Shown: positions 26,149 through 35,484, counted from the stretch's first letter. The stretch is DNA of 64,000 nt from Candidatus Accumulibacter similis (GCA_013347225.1 CP054595.1:1302001-1366000), one strand, 5' to 3'. A program made the numbers and translations. Notes: generated by a model from the sequence alone, not told the origin.

Positions 26149-27288
26149 ATGGCAGAGGAAAGCGACGTCGAACGTACCGAACCGGCATCGGCGAGACGCC
26201 TCGAACAGGCTCGCGAAGAGGGGCAGGTGCCGCGCTCGCGGGAGGTGGGCGCCTTTCTCGTCCTGATCGTCGGCGCGGCAGGGTTCATGATGCTGGGGCC
26301 CTGGATGATGCAGAGGCTGTCGACAGTCGTCCGCCGCGGTCTTGTTGTCGATCATCAGACGGCACACGAACCGGCGTTGATGTTGACCCGGATGGCCGAG
26401 TTGGCGGCCGAAGCCTTGCTCACCTTCGCGCCGCTTTTTGGCGCTCTGCTCGTTGCCGTCCTGCTTTCACCGTTTGTCCTGGGTAGCTGGAACTTCTCGG
26501 CCAAGGCCCTGGAACCCGACCCGAGCCGTCTCGACCCTCTGCAGGGCATCGTTCGCCTGGTGTCCTGGCACGGCGTGGTCGAACTTGTCAAGGCGGTCGC
26601 CAAGGCCTGTCTTCTCGGTGGCGTCGCCGCCTGGGTGTTGTGGAGCGAGCGCGGAGAACTGCTGGCCATGTTTGCGCAGCCACTGCCCGTCGGGTTGGCG
26701 ACCGCCGGGCACCTGCTCAGCTTCAGCTTTCTCGCCATCGTCTCGGCGATGCTGCTGATCGTCGCCGTCGACGTGCCATTCCAGCTCTGGCAGTACCACG
26801 ACAAGCTCAAGATGAGCCATCAGGAAGTGAAGCAGGAAGGCAAGGAACTCGAGGGCAACCCGGAAATAAAGGGGCGCATCCGCCAGTTGCAGCGCGAGGC
26901 TGCACGCAAGCGAATGATGGCCGCGGTGCCGGCGGCCGACGTCATCGTCACCAATCCAACGCACTACGCGGTTGCCCTCGCCTACAGCAGCGGCATGGGG
27001 GCCCCGAAGGTGCTGGCCAAGGGGACGGGCGAGATCGCGCTGAAGATACGCCAGATCGCTGCAAGCAACGGCGTACCCCTGGTCGAAGCGGCAGCGCTGG
27101 CGCGCGCCCTCCATCGGCACGTCGACCTCGATCAGGAGATCCCGGCAGGGCTCTATGCCGCGGTCGCCGAGGTGCTCGCCTACGTTTACCAGTTGAGTGA
27201 CTGGCGGCGCCTTGGCGGTGATTTGCCGCTGCCACCTGGCCGGATAGAAGTTCCTCCGGAACTCGTCGCGGAGCCTGCGCGTGGCTAG
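26149..27288 (+). CDS. flhB: Flagellar type III export protein FlhB
   Basis: FlhB, 379 residues, inner-membrane export gate component and substrate-specificity switch. The N-terminus has four membrane segments. The cytoplasmic domain carries the autocleavage motif NPTH at residues 269-272 (IVTNPTHYAVALAY). Cleavage between N269 and P270 is expected to switch export from hook to filament substrates. The basic N-terminus (EPASARRLEQAREEGQVPRS) is typical. It is the first gene of the plus-strand flagellar operon, and flhA overlaps its end. Confidence 0.96.
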   Translation: MAEESDVERTEPASARRLEQAREEGQVPRSREVGAFLVLIVGAAGFMMLGPWMMQRLSTVVRRGLVVDHQTAHEPALMLTRMAELAAEALLTFAPLFGALLVAVLLSPFVLGSWNFSAKALEPDPSRLDPLQGIVRLVSWHGVVELVKAVAKACLLGGVAAWVLWSERGELLAMFAQPLPVGLATAGHLLSFSFLAIVSAMLLIVAVDVPFQLWQYHDKLKMSHQEVKQEGKELEGNPEIKGRIRQLQREAARKRMMAAVPAADVIVTNPTHYAVALAYSSGMGAPKVLAKGTGEIALKIRQIAASNGVPLVEAAALARALHRHVDLDQEIPAGLYAAVAEVLAYVYQLSDWRRLGGDLPLPPGRIEVPPELVAEPARG

Positions 27289-29365
27289 CGGCACCATCGT
27301 CCTGCAGGATTTCGTCGCGCGCTTTGGTCAGCGGCAGCTGGCTGGCCCGTTGCTGATCCTGCTCATCCTGGCGATGATGGTGTTGCCACTGCCACCCTTC
27401 CTTCTGGATCTCTTTTTCACTTTCAATATCGCCATCTCGGTGATCGTCATGCTCGTTGCCATGAGCGTGATGAAGCCGCTCGATTTCTCGGTTTTTCCCA
27501 CCGTCCTTCTCGTCACGACACTGCTTCGCCTGTCGCTGAACGTTGCCTCGACGCGGGTTGTCCTGCTCGAAGGGCATACCGGTCCGGCGGCGGCGGGAAA
27601 GGTGATCGAAGCCTTCGGCCACTTTCTCGTTGGCGGCAACTATGGTGTCGGGCTGGTGGTCTTCACGATCCTGGTGATCATCAACTTCGTCGTCATCACC
27701 AAGGGTGCGGGGAGGGTTGCCGAAGTCGCTGCCCGCTTCACCCTGGACGCGATGCCGGGCAAGCAGATGGCGATCGATGCCGACCTCAATGCCGGCTTGA
27801 TCGGCGAGGAGGAGGCGCGCAAGCGGCGGTCGACGATCGCCCAGGAGGCTGATTTCTTCGGCTCGATGGATGGTGCGTCGAAGTTCGTTCGCGGCGACGC
27901 GATAGCCGGCATCCTGATCATGTTGATCAATGTGGTCGGTGGTCTGTTCGTTGGCGTCCTGCAGCACAATCTGGACGTTGGAACGGCGGCGAGAACGTAC
28001 ACCCTGTTGACGATTGGCGACGGCCTGGTCGCCCAGATCCCGGCGCTGATCGTCTCGATTGCCGCCGGCATGGTGGTGACCCGCGTCGGTGACGATCAGG
28101 ACGTGTCGCAGCAGTTTGCCGCACAGATGTTCAACAATCCAAAGCCGCTCTACCTGACGGCGGCGATCATCGGCCTGCTCGGCCTGATTCCCGGGATGCC
28201 GAACTTCATCTTCCTGCTCATTGGCGGTGCGCTGGCGGCGGCGGCCTGGCGACTCGACAGGCTGCGACAGGAGCAGAAGCCACTGCCGGTTGCGCCAGCG
28301 CCGACGCCGGCGCGGGAAGCGCAGGAAGCCAGCTGGGCGGACGTGACGCCGCTCGACGTCCTGGGACTCGAAGTCGGCTACCGGCTGATACCGCTGGTCG
28401 ACAAGGCGCAGGATGGCGAGTTGCTGCGCCGCATCCGAGGCATCCGGAAGAAGTTTGCGCAGGACGTCGGCTTCCTGGTGTCGCCGGTACATATACGTGA
28501 CAACCTCGAACTGAAGCCCAATGCCTACAAGATCCTTCTCAAGGGGGTCGACATTGGCGAGGGTGAAGCGTTTCCCGGTAATCTGCTGGCGATCAATCCG
28601 GGTCGGGTGGCAGGCCAAGTGTCCGGGACGGCCACCCGGGACCCGGCCTTCGGTTTGCCGGCGGTGTGGATCGATCCTTCGGCGCGCGAGCAGGCCCAGG
28701 CTTACGGCTATACGGTCGTCGATGCGAGTACGGTGGTCGCCACGCACCTGAACCATCTGATCCTGTCGCATGCCGCCGAACTCCTGGGCCGGCAGGAGGC
28801 GCAGGCCCTGCTCGATCATCTGGCAAAGGAAATGCCGAAGCTGGTCGAAGACCTGGTGCCGAAAGCCATGTCGCTCGGCGTGGTGCAGAAGGTCCTGCGC
28901 AACCTGCTCGACGAGGGAGTATCGCTGCGCGACATGCGGACCGTCATCGAGACCCTGGCCGACGGTGCTGCCCGCTCGCAGGATCCGGATGCGCTGACGG
29001 TACAGGTGCGCATTGCCCTGGGACGTTCGATCGTCCAGGAACTCTACCCCGGCGCATCCGACCTGCAGGTGATGGCTCTCGACCCGCAGCTTGAACGACT
29101 GCTGCAACAGGCAGTCGCTGGAGCCGGTGAAGCGGTTGGCATCGAACCAGGCCTGGCCGATACGCTCGTGCGTGAGGCGCTGGCGGCGGCGCAGAGGCAG
29201 GAGGAGGCCGGTCTGCCGGTGGTCCTGCTGGTCTCCGGCGCCCTGCGCAGTCTGCTCTCGCGCTTCCTTCGGCGTCACATTCCGCAGCTCAAGGTTCTGG
29301 CGCACGCTGAGGTGCCTGAACATCGAACGATCAAAGTGACATCCATCATTGGACAAAGAGCATGA
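27281..29365 (+). CDS. flhA: Flagellar export gate protein FlhA
   Basis: FlhA, 694 residues. Eight membrane helices in the N-terminal half conduct protons for export, and the C-terminal cytoplasmic domain docks chaperone-substrate complexes. The FHIPEP-family signature region is visible (TTLLRLSLNVASTRVVLLEG, then GDAIAGILIMLINVVGG). Translation starts at GTG 27281 inside the flhB 3' end. The next gene, flhF, overlaps the stop as ATGA. Confidence 0.96.
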   Translation: MASGTIVLQDFVARFGQRQLAGPLLILLILAMMVLPLPPFLLDLFFTFNIAISVIVMLVAMSVMKPLDFSVFPTVLLVTTLLRLSLNVASTRVVLLEGHTGPAAAGKVIEAFGHFLVGGNYGVGLVVFTILVIINFVVITKGAGRVAEVAARFTLDAMPGKQMAIDADLNAGLIGEEEARKRRSTIAQEADFFGSMDGASKFVRGDAIAGILIMLINVVGGLFVGVLQHNLDVGTAARTYTLLTIGDGLVAQIPALIVSIAAGMVVTRVGDDQDVSQQFAAQMFNNPKPLYLTAAIIGLLGLIPGMPNFIFLLIGGALAAAAWRLDRLRQEQKPLPVAPAPTPAREAQEASWADVTPLDVLGLEVGYRLIPLVDKAQDGELLRRIRGIRKKFAQDVGFLVSPVHIRDNLELKPNAYKILLKGVDIGEGEAFPGNLLAINPGRVAGQVSGTATRDPAFGLPAVWIDPSAREQAQAYGYTVVDASTVVATHLNHLILSHAAELLGRQEAQALLDHLAKEMPKLVEDLVPKAMSLGVVQKVLRNLLDEGVSLRDMRTVIETLADGAARSQDPDALTVQVRIALGRSIVQELYPGASDLQVMALDPQLERLLQQAVAGAGEAVGIEPGLADTLVREALAAAQRQEEAGLPVVLLVSGALRSLLSRFLRRHIPQLKVLAHAEVPEHRTIKVTSIIGQRA

Positions 29366-30711
29366 ACGTCAGGAAATTCATTGCGGCGACTGCACGCGAC
29401 GCCCTGCGAAAGGTCAGGGAGACCCTTGGGCCTGATGCGATCATCCTCTCCAATCGGGGGATCCCGGGCGGCGTCGAGATCATGGCCGTCGCTGCTCGCG
29501 ACATGGAGCTGATCGTGTCGCCACGCGATTCCGTGCGGCCGCCCGGCGGCACCGATGCCCCGGCGGGGGGGGCTGCGCCCGAGCTGACCAGGGGCGCTGA
29601 CAGGGCAGCAACGCGCCCTGCAGAGGCAACTCTCCGGAAGCCGGCGAGCAGCTGGCGGCCTGACGCTGAAGTACCGCTCCCGGCGGCCACTGCGCGTCCG
29701 CTGACGGACGCGCCGCCTGGGGGCGAGGGGACTTCCGCTGCTGCTGGTGCGGCTGTCGTACCGGCAGCGGTGATGGACGAGATTCGCTCGCTGCGGCGAA
29801 TCGTCGAACAACAGCTGGCCGGTTTCGCTTGGGGCGAGGTGGCGCGCTCCGAGCCGGTGAAGACCGAGATTCTGCGGCAGATGCTCGGCGCCGGCTTCTC
29901 GCCGCGGTTCGCCCGCGAACTGCTCGCGGAATTGCCGCGCGAGCTCGACGCCGCGCAGGCACTGGCCTGGGTGCGCGGACGCGCGGAGCGAGGCATGCTG
30001 ACCATCGATGGCGAGAGCGACATCGTCGACCAGGGCGGCATCTATGCCCTGGTCGGACCGACCGGGGTCGGCAAGACGACGACCGCGGCCAAGCTGGCGG
30101 CGCGTTGCGTCCTGCGGCACGGAGCAAGGAAGCTTGCGCTGGTGACGACGGACGGCTACCGCATCGGGGCCCACGAGCAGTTGCGGATCTACGGGCGCAT
30201 ACTGGGTGTGCCGGTCCTTCTGGCGCGGGACGCAAAGGACCTGCGGGCAACCCTTCATGATCTGCGGCACACCCACATGGTACTGATCGACACCATGGGG
30301 ATGAGCCAGAGAGACCGGATGGTCGGTGAGCAGGTGGCGATGTTTCGCGACAGTGACGTCAGAACGCTGCTCCTGCTGGCGGCAACCGGTCGTGGCGATA
30401 CCCTCGACGATGTCGTGCGCGCCTACAGCGGCCTCGGCCTTGCCGGCTGCATCCTGACCAAGGTCGATGAGGCCGCCAGCCTCGCAGCGTCGCTGGACGT
30501 GGTCATACGTCACGAACTTCGGCTGTACTATGTTTCGAACGGGCAGCGCGTGCCGGAAGATCTGCACCTGCCGAACCGGCCGTATCTCCTCCATCGTGCC
30601 TTCAAGGACCTGCCCGAGAGTTCTCCGCATCGTCTCGCCGGGGTCGAGCCAGGCCTGATGATGGCCGGCGGCGGCGAAGGCATGCTGTCGGTCGGAGGAC
30701 AGCGTGGCTGA
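29362..30711 (+). CDS. flhF: Flagellar placement GTPase FlhF
   Basis: FlhF, 449 residues, an SRP-type GTPase that sets flagellar position and number, typically at a pole. The N-terminal B domain (MNVRKFIAATARDALRKVRE) is followed by a low-complexity Ala/Pro/Arg-rich linker of about 100 residues. The NG domain has the P-loop GPTGVGKT at residues 232-239, DGYRIGAHEQLRIYG, DTMGMSQRD (G3) and TKVDEAASL (G4). It is coupled to flhA by a four-base overlap and overlaps flhG. Confidence 0.95.
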   Translation: MNVRKFIAATARDALRKVRETLGPDAIILSNRGIPGGVEIMAVAARDMELIVSPRDSVRPPGGTDAPAGGAAPELTRGADRAATRPAEATLRKPASSWRPDAEVPLPAATARPLTDAPPGGEGTSAAAGAAVVPAAVMDEIRSLRRIVEQQLAGFAWGEVARSEPVKTEILRQMLGAGFSPRFARELLAELPRELDAAQALAWVRGRAERGMLTIDGESDIVDQGGIYALVGPTGVGKTTTAAKLAARCVLRHGARKLALVTTDGYRIGAHEQLRIYGRILGVPVLLARDAKDLRATLHDLRHTHMVLIDTMGMSQRDRMVGEQVAMFRDSDVRTLLLLAATGRGDTLDDVVRAYSGLGLAGCILTKVDEAASLAASLDVVIRHELRLYYVSNGQRVPEDLHLPNRPYLLHRAFKDLPESSPHRLAGVEPGLMMAGGGEGMLSVGGQRG

Positions 30712-31588
30712 TTTTCGCGGCGATCAGGCGGCCGGGCTGCGCCGCCTCCTTGGACGCCCGCAGTTGCGAATCGTCAGCTTCAACGCTGGTGGCCGGGGTG
30801 TGGGCCAGAGCACCGCGGTAGCCAATCTGGCGGCCTCTCTGGCGCGCGTCGGCAGCGAGGTGCTGGTGATCGACGAGAACGTTGACACCGGAGTTGCTGC
30901 TTACTTTGGCGCTCTTGCCAGCGGCGATCTGCAGCAGGCGGTCAGTCACGAAAAGCCGCTCGATGAGGTGCTGGTTCACGTGGCGTCGGGAATCCGGGTA
31001 CTGCCGGCGGCCCGCATCATCGGCCGGCTCGGCGCGCTCGGCGAGCACGAGCGGCGGACGCTGCTGGGCTGTCTGGCCGAACTTCTGCCGCCGGCCGACG
31101 TCGTCCTCGTCGATGCCTCACTCGACCACCCTCTGGGTTTCTCGCCACTGGGTCTGGCGGCGCAGGAGACAGTCGTGGTCGTCCCCGCCGATGTCAACGC
31201 CATCACCGAGGCTTACGCATTGATCAAGAAGGTCAGCCTGGGCTACGCACACAGGCGTTTTCGGATCCTGCTCAACCGGGTACGAAGCGAAGCGGAAGCG
31301 CGGGCGATCCATGACAACATGGCGCGCGTCACCGACAGCCGCCGGCTGGCGCGTCTCGAATACGCGGGCTGGGTGCCCGCTGACGAGCAACTGCGCCAGG
31401 CCGCGCGCCTGTGTCAGCCCGTGGCTGCCCTGTTCCCGGAGGCGGCGGCGGCACGGGCCTATCGAACGCTCGCCGAGCAGCTTCTGAGCTGGCAGCTCAG
31501 CAATGATGAGCAAGGGGGGCTCGAACATTTCGTACAACTGCTGCTACACTTGAGCCAACGCATTCACGCAACCGCTATCTACGCCTGA
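30704..31588 (+). CDS. flhG: FlhG/FleN-like MinD-family protein with altered Walker A
   Basis: A MinD/ParA-type ATPase homologue, 294 residues, the usual partner of FlhF in limiting flagellar number. It starts at GTG 30704 inside the flhF 3' end. The N-terminal DQAAGLRRLL is the short helix that in FlhG proteins activates FlhF. The P-loop at residues 29-36 reads GGRGVGQS: glutamine Q35 replaces the Walker A lysine, and the deviant signature lysine of MinD is absent. Nucleotide hydrolysis may therefore be impaired. The rest of the fold (LVIDENVD, VLVDASLDH) is present. fliA follows after 18 bases. Confidence 0.88.
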   Translation: MADFRGDQAAGLRRLLGRPQLRIVSFNAGGRGVGQSTAVANLAASLARVGSEVLVIDENVDTGVAAYFGALASGDLQQAVSHEKPLDEVLVHVASGIRVLPAARIIGRLGALGEHERRTLLGCLAELLPPADVVLVDASLDHPLGFSPLGLAAQETVVVVPADVNAITEAYALIKKVSLGYAHRRFRILLNRVRSEAEARAIHDNMARVTDSRRLARLEYAGWVPADEQLRQAARLCQPVAALFPEAAAARAYRTLAEQLLSWQLSNDEQGGLEHFVQLLLHLSQRIHATAIYA

Positions 31589-31606
31589 TAGCTCTTCCCG
31601 GGACGC

Positions 31607-32356
31607 ATGTATAACGCTGCTGGTCAGCTCAACAAGGATCAGCTTGTCCAGCGCTTCGCGCCGCTGGTCAGGCGCATCGCCTGTCATCTGATGGCGCGGC
31701 TGCCGGCGAGCGTGCAACTCGATGACCTCGTGCAGAACGGCATGCTCGGCCTGCTCGACGCCCTGGGGCGTTTCGAGGCCGGAGTCGGTGCCCAGTTCGA
31801 GGCCTATGCTGCGCAGCGGGTGCGCGGGGCGATGCTCGATGGCTTGCGGGAGAACGACTGGCTGCCGCGCAGCCTGCGTCGCAACTGCCGTCGCATCGAA
31901 GCCGCGATCACCCAACTGGAGCAGGCGAGTGGCCGTGTGCCAACGGAGAGCGAGCTTGCCGATTCCCTCGGCATGACGCTTGCCGATTATCAGGAAACGC
32001 TGCAGGACGTGCGCGGACACCAGCTGGTCTACATCGAGGACATCGTTGCCGAGCGCGGCGAGGACTTTCTCGAGCGCCACTTCGTCGATGAGAGCGCCGA
32101 CCCGGCCCGGCTGGTCGCGGACGACGAACTGCGTCGGCAGCTGGTACAGGCGATCGGACTGTTGCCCGAACGTGAACGACTGATGATGGCTCTCTACTAT
32201 GAGCAGGATCTGAACCTGCGCGAGATCGGCGAGGTCATGGGAGTGAGCGAGTCACGTGTTTGCCAGTTGCACAGTCAGGCGGTGCTGCGGCTCCGCAGTC
32301 GCCTGTTCGGCGACGGCAAGCGCAACACCAAGGCGAACGTCGAACGGAATGGATAG
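31607..32356 (+). CDS. fliA: Flagellar sigma factor sigma-28
   Basis: FliA, 249 residues, directs RNA polymerase to class III flagellar promoters and is held by FlgM until hook completion. Region 2 (LVRRIACHLMARLPASVQLD, then AQRVRGAMLDGLRENDW), region 3 and the region 4 HTH (NLREIGEVMGVSESRVCQL) are all visible. Matching sigma-28 promoters occur in this window before flgM and flgK. motC overlaps the stop by eight bases. Confidence 0.97.
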   Translation: MYNAAGQLNKDQLVQRFAPLVRRIACHLMARLPASVQLDDLVQNGMLGLLDALGRFEAGVGAQFEAYAAQRVRGAMLDGLRENDWLPRSLRRNCRRIEAAITQLEQASGRVPTESELADSLGMTLADYQETLQDVRGHQLVYIEDIVAERGEDFLERHFVDESADPARLVADDELRRQLVQAIGLLPERERLMMALYYEQDLNLREIGEVMGVSESRVCQLHSQAVLRLRSRLFGDGKRNTKANVERNG

Positions 32357-33089
32357 GGGCAGCATCATAGGTCTGCTGATCGGCTTTCTGGCGATCATCG
32401 TCGGTCAGATCCTGGAGGGCGGACACGTCGGTTCACTGGCGCAGCCGACGGCGATGCTGATCGTCGTCGGTGGCACGCTCGGCGCGGTCATGTTGCAGAG
32501 TCCGTACGCGACCTTCGTGCGCGGCATGCGGATGATAAAGTGGATCGTGTACCCGCCCGTGATCAACCCCTTGCAGGTCATCCAGCAGGTCACCGGCTGG
32601 AGCCAGGTTTCGCGGCGCGAGGGCCTGCTGGCGCTCGACGCCGTGGTGAGCGAACTGAAGGATGATTTCGTCCGCAAGGGTCTGCAGCTTCTGGTCGATG
32701 GGGCCGAGCCGGAGCGGTTGCGCGAGGTGATGGACGTCGAGATCTCGACCTTCGAGCAGGAGATGAAGTTGGCGGCGCGCATCTGGGAGGCGGCCGGTGG
32801 TTACTCGCCGACGATCGGAATTCTTGGTGCCGTGCTCGGACTGATCCACGTCATGGAGAACCTTTCCGATCCATCCAAGCTCGGTGCCGGCATCGCGGTC
32901 GCGTTCGTCGCCACGATCTATGGCGTTGGCTTGGCCAACCTCGTCTTCCTGCCGGTTGCCAGCAGGCTCAAGGCACACATCAATCGCTTGGTGGTGCAGC
33001 GGGAAATGATCGTCGCCGGTCTCGTCGGGATCGCCAACGGCGACAACCCGCGGATCATCGAGAGCCGTCTGCGCGCCTACATCTTCTGA
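32349..33089 (+). CDS. motC: Flagellar motor stator protein, MotA/MotC family
   Basis: A stator A-subunit, 246 residues. The ATG at 32349 (MDRGSIIGLLIGFLAIIVGQ) lies inside fliA. Four membrane segments are expected. The cytoplasmic loop contains the charged residues that touch FliG (around LQLLVDGAEPERLREVMDVE), and the C-terminal helices include GGYSPTIGILGAVLGLIHVM. The short length and location after flhG-fliA match MotC of Pseudomonas rather than E. coli MotA. motD follows four bases later. Confidence 0.92.
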   Translation: MDRGSIIGLLIGFLAIIVGQILEGGHVGSLAQPTAMLIVVGGTLGAVMLQSPYATFVRGMRMIKWIVYPPVINPLQVIQQVTGWSQVSRREGLLALDAVVSELKDDFVRKGLQLLVDGAEPERLREVMDVEISTFEQEMKLAARIWEAAGGYSPTIGILGAVLGLIHVMENLSDPSKLGAGIAVAFVATIYGVGLANLVFLPVASRLKAHINRLVVQREMIVAGLVGIANGDNPRIIESRLRAYIF

Positions 33090-33093
33090 CGCA

Positions 33094-33912
33094 ATGGCAC
33101 GCCGACGGCACGAGGAGGAGCATGACAATCACGAACGCTGGCTCGTTTCGTACGCCGATTTCATCACCCTGCTCTTTGCCTTCTTTGTCGTCATGTACGC
33201 TCTCTCCTCGGTGAACGAGGGAAAGTACCGGATCCTCAGCAACTCGATGGTCGTCGCCTTCCGCAACGCTCCCGTAAGCAGCGTCGGGCAGACGCCGACG
33301 GTGATTCCCACACCGTCTCCACCCGTCACCACGCCGCTGTCGAGCAAGTCAGCCGAGGGTCTGCGGCAGAAGGAGCGGGAGAAGATGCGTCAGGTGGCGA
33401 AGAACATCCTCGATGTCATGGCGCCACTCGTCGAACAGGGCAAGGTGCGGGTTCTGGAGACGAGCCGTGGCGTGAGCATCGAGATCAATGACAGCATCTT
33501 GTTCTCGCCCGGGCAGGCGCTTCTCAATCCGACGTTGGCCAAGGCCATGCTGTCGGTGGCGGAGGTTCTGGTGCCGGCGGATTTTCCGATTACCATCGAG
33601 GGGCACACCGACAACATGCCGATCAGCAATGCGCAGTTTCCGTCAAATTGGGAGCTGTCCGCGGTGCGTGCGACCACCGTGCTGCGGCTGTTCGCGGATG
33701 CCGGGATTGCCGCCGAGAGGCTGACGGCGATTGGCTACGCCGACACGCGTCCGGTCGAGCCGAATCTTCTGGCCGACGGGCGGGCGCGGAATCGTCGGGT
33801 GACGATTCTCATCGACTCCGCGATTCCGGAAAAAGGCACCGAACTCGATCTACAGGGGTCGGCCACGCCGCCGACGCGTGCGCGGACGGCCACCTCACCC
33901 GCGGTCCGCTAG
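33094..33912 (+). CDS. motD: Flagellar motor stator protein, MotB/MotD family
   Basis: A stator B-subunit, 272 residues. The single membrane helix carries the proton-accepting aspartate D22 (SYADFITLLFAFF). A linker and an OmpA-like peptidoglycan-binding domain follow (EGHTDNMPISNAQFPSNWEL, then RARNRRVTILI). The serine- and proline-rich linker around residues 65-90 is longer than usual. Its stop overlaps that of flgN on the other strand (CTAG, 33909-33912). Confidence 0.92.
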   Translation: MARRRHEEEHDNHERWLVSYADFITLLFAFFVVMYALSSVNEGKYRILSNSMVVAFRNAPVSSVGQTPTVIPTPSPPVTTPLSSKSAEGLRQKEREKMRQVAKNILDVMAPLVEQGKVRVLETSRGVSIEINDSILFSPGQALLNPTLAKAMLSVAEVLVPADFPITIEGHTDNMPISNAQFPSNWELSAVRATTVLRLFADAGIAAERLTAIGYADTRPVEPNLLADGRARNRRVTILIDSAIPEKGTELDLQGSATPPTRARTATSPAVR

Positions 33913-34373
33913 GCGCTGTCGCTGATGCGGCCACCGCCGCCTGGCCTGCTCTGACCGTCGGGACCGTAGAGACCCAGGGCACCACTGCTGCCGACGAGGG
34001 CCTCGATGGCCTGGGCGTTGCTCTGCAGGCGAAGCTGGATCACTTCGCCATTCAGTCGATTCAGTTCTTGCGCCCGGGTGGCCAGAGGCAGCACTTCGGC
34101 CCAGGCTGTGCGCGCGTCGTTCTCGCCCGGGTGGGCGGCAAACCAGGCCGCCACGCCGGCGCGGTTCGCGCTCAAACCGTCGGCAGCGAGGACCACGCGG
34201 CGCTGTTCGGCTATGGCAGCCAGGCGCGTCGCGACTTCGTTCTTTTCTTGCAGCAGTGCCGGCAGGCCATCAACGTCGCCTTCGATCAGCAGCCGCTGCT
34301 CGCGCTCGAGCAGGCCGACGAAGGTCCGGACGACAGCGACTTCCTCTTCGAGCAGTTGTCGCAACGTCGTCAC
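33909..34373 (-). CDS. flgN: Flagellar chaperone FlgN
   Basis: FlgN, 154 residues, an all-helical export chaperone for the hook-filament junction proteins FlgK and FlgL, which are encoded downstream in this window. Recognition rests on the FlgN-like helix (EEEVAVVRTFVGLLEREQRL) and the position after flgM. The last 25 residues are glycine-rich and probably disordered. It converges on motD with a four-base overlap. Confidence 0.85.
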   Translation of the reverse strand: MTTLRQLLEEEVAVVRTFVGLLEREQRLLIEGDVDGLPALLQEKNEVATRLAAIAEQRRVVLAADGLSANRAGVAAWFAAHPGENDARTAWAEVLPLATRAQELNRLNGEVIQLRLQSNAQAIEALVGSSGALGLYGPDGQSRPGGGGRISDSA

Positions 34374-34403
34374 CCGTTGACAGTCGCTCCTGACAGGGCC
34401 CGC

Positions 34404-34685
34404 TCAGGAGCGTTGCTGCGCAGCCACGAGTTCACTCGCCGACGTGATCAGCCGCTCGGCAATTGCCTCGGCATTGATCGTGAAACGGCCCTCGGTGATG
34501 GCCTGTTTGATTTCCGCGACACGGCCGGAATCAAAGGAGCCTGCGTCGCCCGGTGATTGCAGTTGTGCCGCCAGCTCGCTCAAATGAACCTCTGTCGCGG
34601 CACCCGTCGCCGGTTTCACGATGGCGACGCGGTTGCGCGTTTCGCCAAGTGCGCTGGCGGAGTTGCTTGTGCTGTCGATTTTCAC
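34404..34685 (-). CDS. flgM: Anti-sigma-28 factor FlgM
   Basis: FlgM, 93 residues, binds FliA and is exported once the hook is complete. The disordered N-terminal half precedes the conserved C-terminal helices (RVAEIKQAITEGRFTINAEA, IAERLITSASELV). A near-consensus sigma-28 promoter lies upstream, so flgM is expected to be under the control of the factor it inhibits. Confidence 0.93.
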   Translation of the reverse strand: MKIDSTSNSASALGETRNRVAIVKPATGAATEVHLSELAAQLQSPGDAGSFDSGRVAEIKQAITEGRFTINAEAIAERLITSASELVAAQQRS

Positions 34686-34719
34686 GGTGTTGCCCCTTGA
34701 ACGGTTGTCCTCATTTCAC

Positions 34720-34746
34720 TAATCGGCGGACGGCGTTGAAACTTTA
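34720..34746 (-). promoter_or_regulatory. sigma-28 promoter for flgM-flgN
   Basis: On the minus strand TAAAGTTT (34746-34739) is followed after exactly 11 bases by GCCGATTA (34727-34720). The sigma-28 consensus is TAAAGTTT-N11-GCCGATAA, so only one position differs. It lies 34 bases upstream of the flgM start. Confidence 0.92.
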
Positions 34747-34779
34747 ACACTTTTTTTCGAACCGGGGCGAGCCGGCCAG

Positions 34780-35484
34780 TCAGTAGTTCACCTCGACGAT
34801 ACCGCCCTGGCGAGCGATGCCGCTGATTACCTGCCCTGACGCCGTTCGCACCTGGGCAACCTGACCCTCGACGGCGTTGTTCAGGGCCTTTCCTTCGTTG
34901 CTGACAGTGAATCCGGCTCCGCTCGACAGCAACTTGACGCTCTGTCCCTGCTGCACCGCCCACGCCGCGCCGAGCAACTCGCTGCGCAGCGGTTGGCCGG
35001 CAGCGACACCCTGGCGGGTCGTCTTGCCGATCGCCTGTGCCGGGTCGGTCAGCACACTGGCAGGCAGCGCGCCGAGATCGCCGCTCTGCGGCAGCAGGTC
35101 GGCAGCGCCGACGACCTGTCCGGGCGCGAGCTGCCGAGCCGCGACGAGGTAATTGCCGGAAATCCGTATCTGTACCGGCACGTACACCGTCCACCGGCCC
35201 GGTGCGAGGCAACGCACGCCGATGGTCGTGTTCCCCCAAAGGCGGCTCCCCGATGGCAGGAACGGCTCGAAGGCGTTGCAGGCGGCGAGTCTGGCGTGGC
35301 GATCGAGCTGGCCGATCTGGAAGGCCACCGTTCCCGGCAGGCCGGCCGTCTGGACGCGCAAATAGTCGTCGAGGGCGGTCGCCAAGCTGGTCTGCGCGCC
35401 GATTCCCATGCTTGTGAGGCCGAGCACGGCAAGGACCAGGAGGGGCCATCCGAAGTGTTGCGCGACGCGAGAGGTTGCTGGCAT
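34780..35484 (-). CDS. flgA: Flagellar P-ring assembly chaperone FlgA
   Basis: FlgA, 234 residues, periplasmic chaperone for the P-ring protein FlgI. The ATG at 35484 gives a clean signal peptide (MPATSRVAQHFGWPLLVLAV...GIGAQ) and was preferred over an in-frame start at 35787. The SAF domain region includes YLVAARQLAPGQVVGAADLL, and the C-terminus VEGQVAQVRTASGQVISGIA is typical. A sigma-54 promoter lies 35 bases upstream. Confidence 0.92.
   Translation of the reverse strand: MPATSRVAQHFGWPLLVLAVLGLTSMGIGAQTSLATALDDYLRVQTAGLPGTVAFQIGQLDRHARLAACNAFEPFLPSGSRLWGNTTIGVRCLAPGRWTVYVPVQIRISGNYLVAARQLAPGQVVGAADLLPQSGDLGALPASVLTDPAQAIGKTTRQGVAAGQPLRSELLGAAWAVQQGQSVKLLSSGAGFTVSNEGKALNNAVEGQVAQVRTASGQVISGIARQGGIVEVNY

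Noticed and set aside
26948..29356. An 802-codon antisense frame over flhB and flhA
   Set aside because: It is fully covered by conserved flagellar genes and lacks any recognisable motif.
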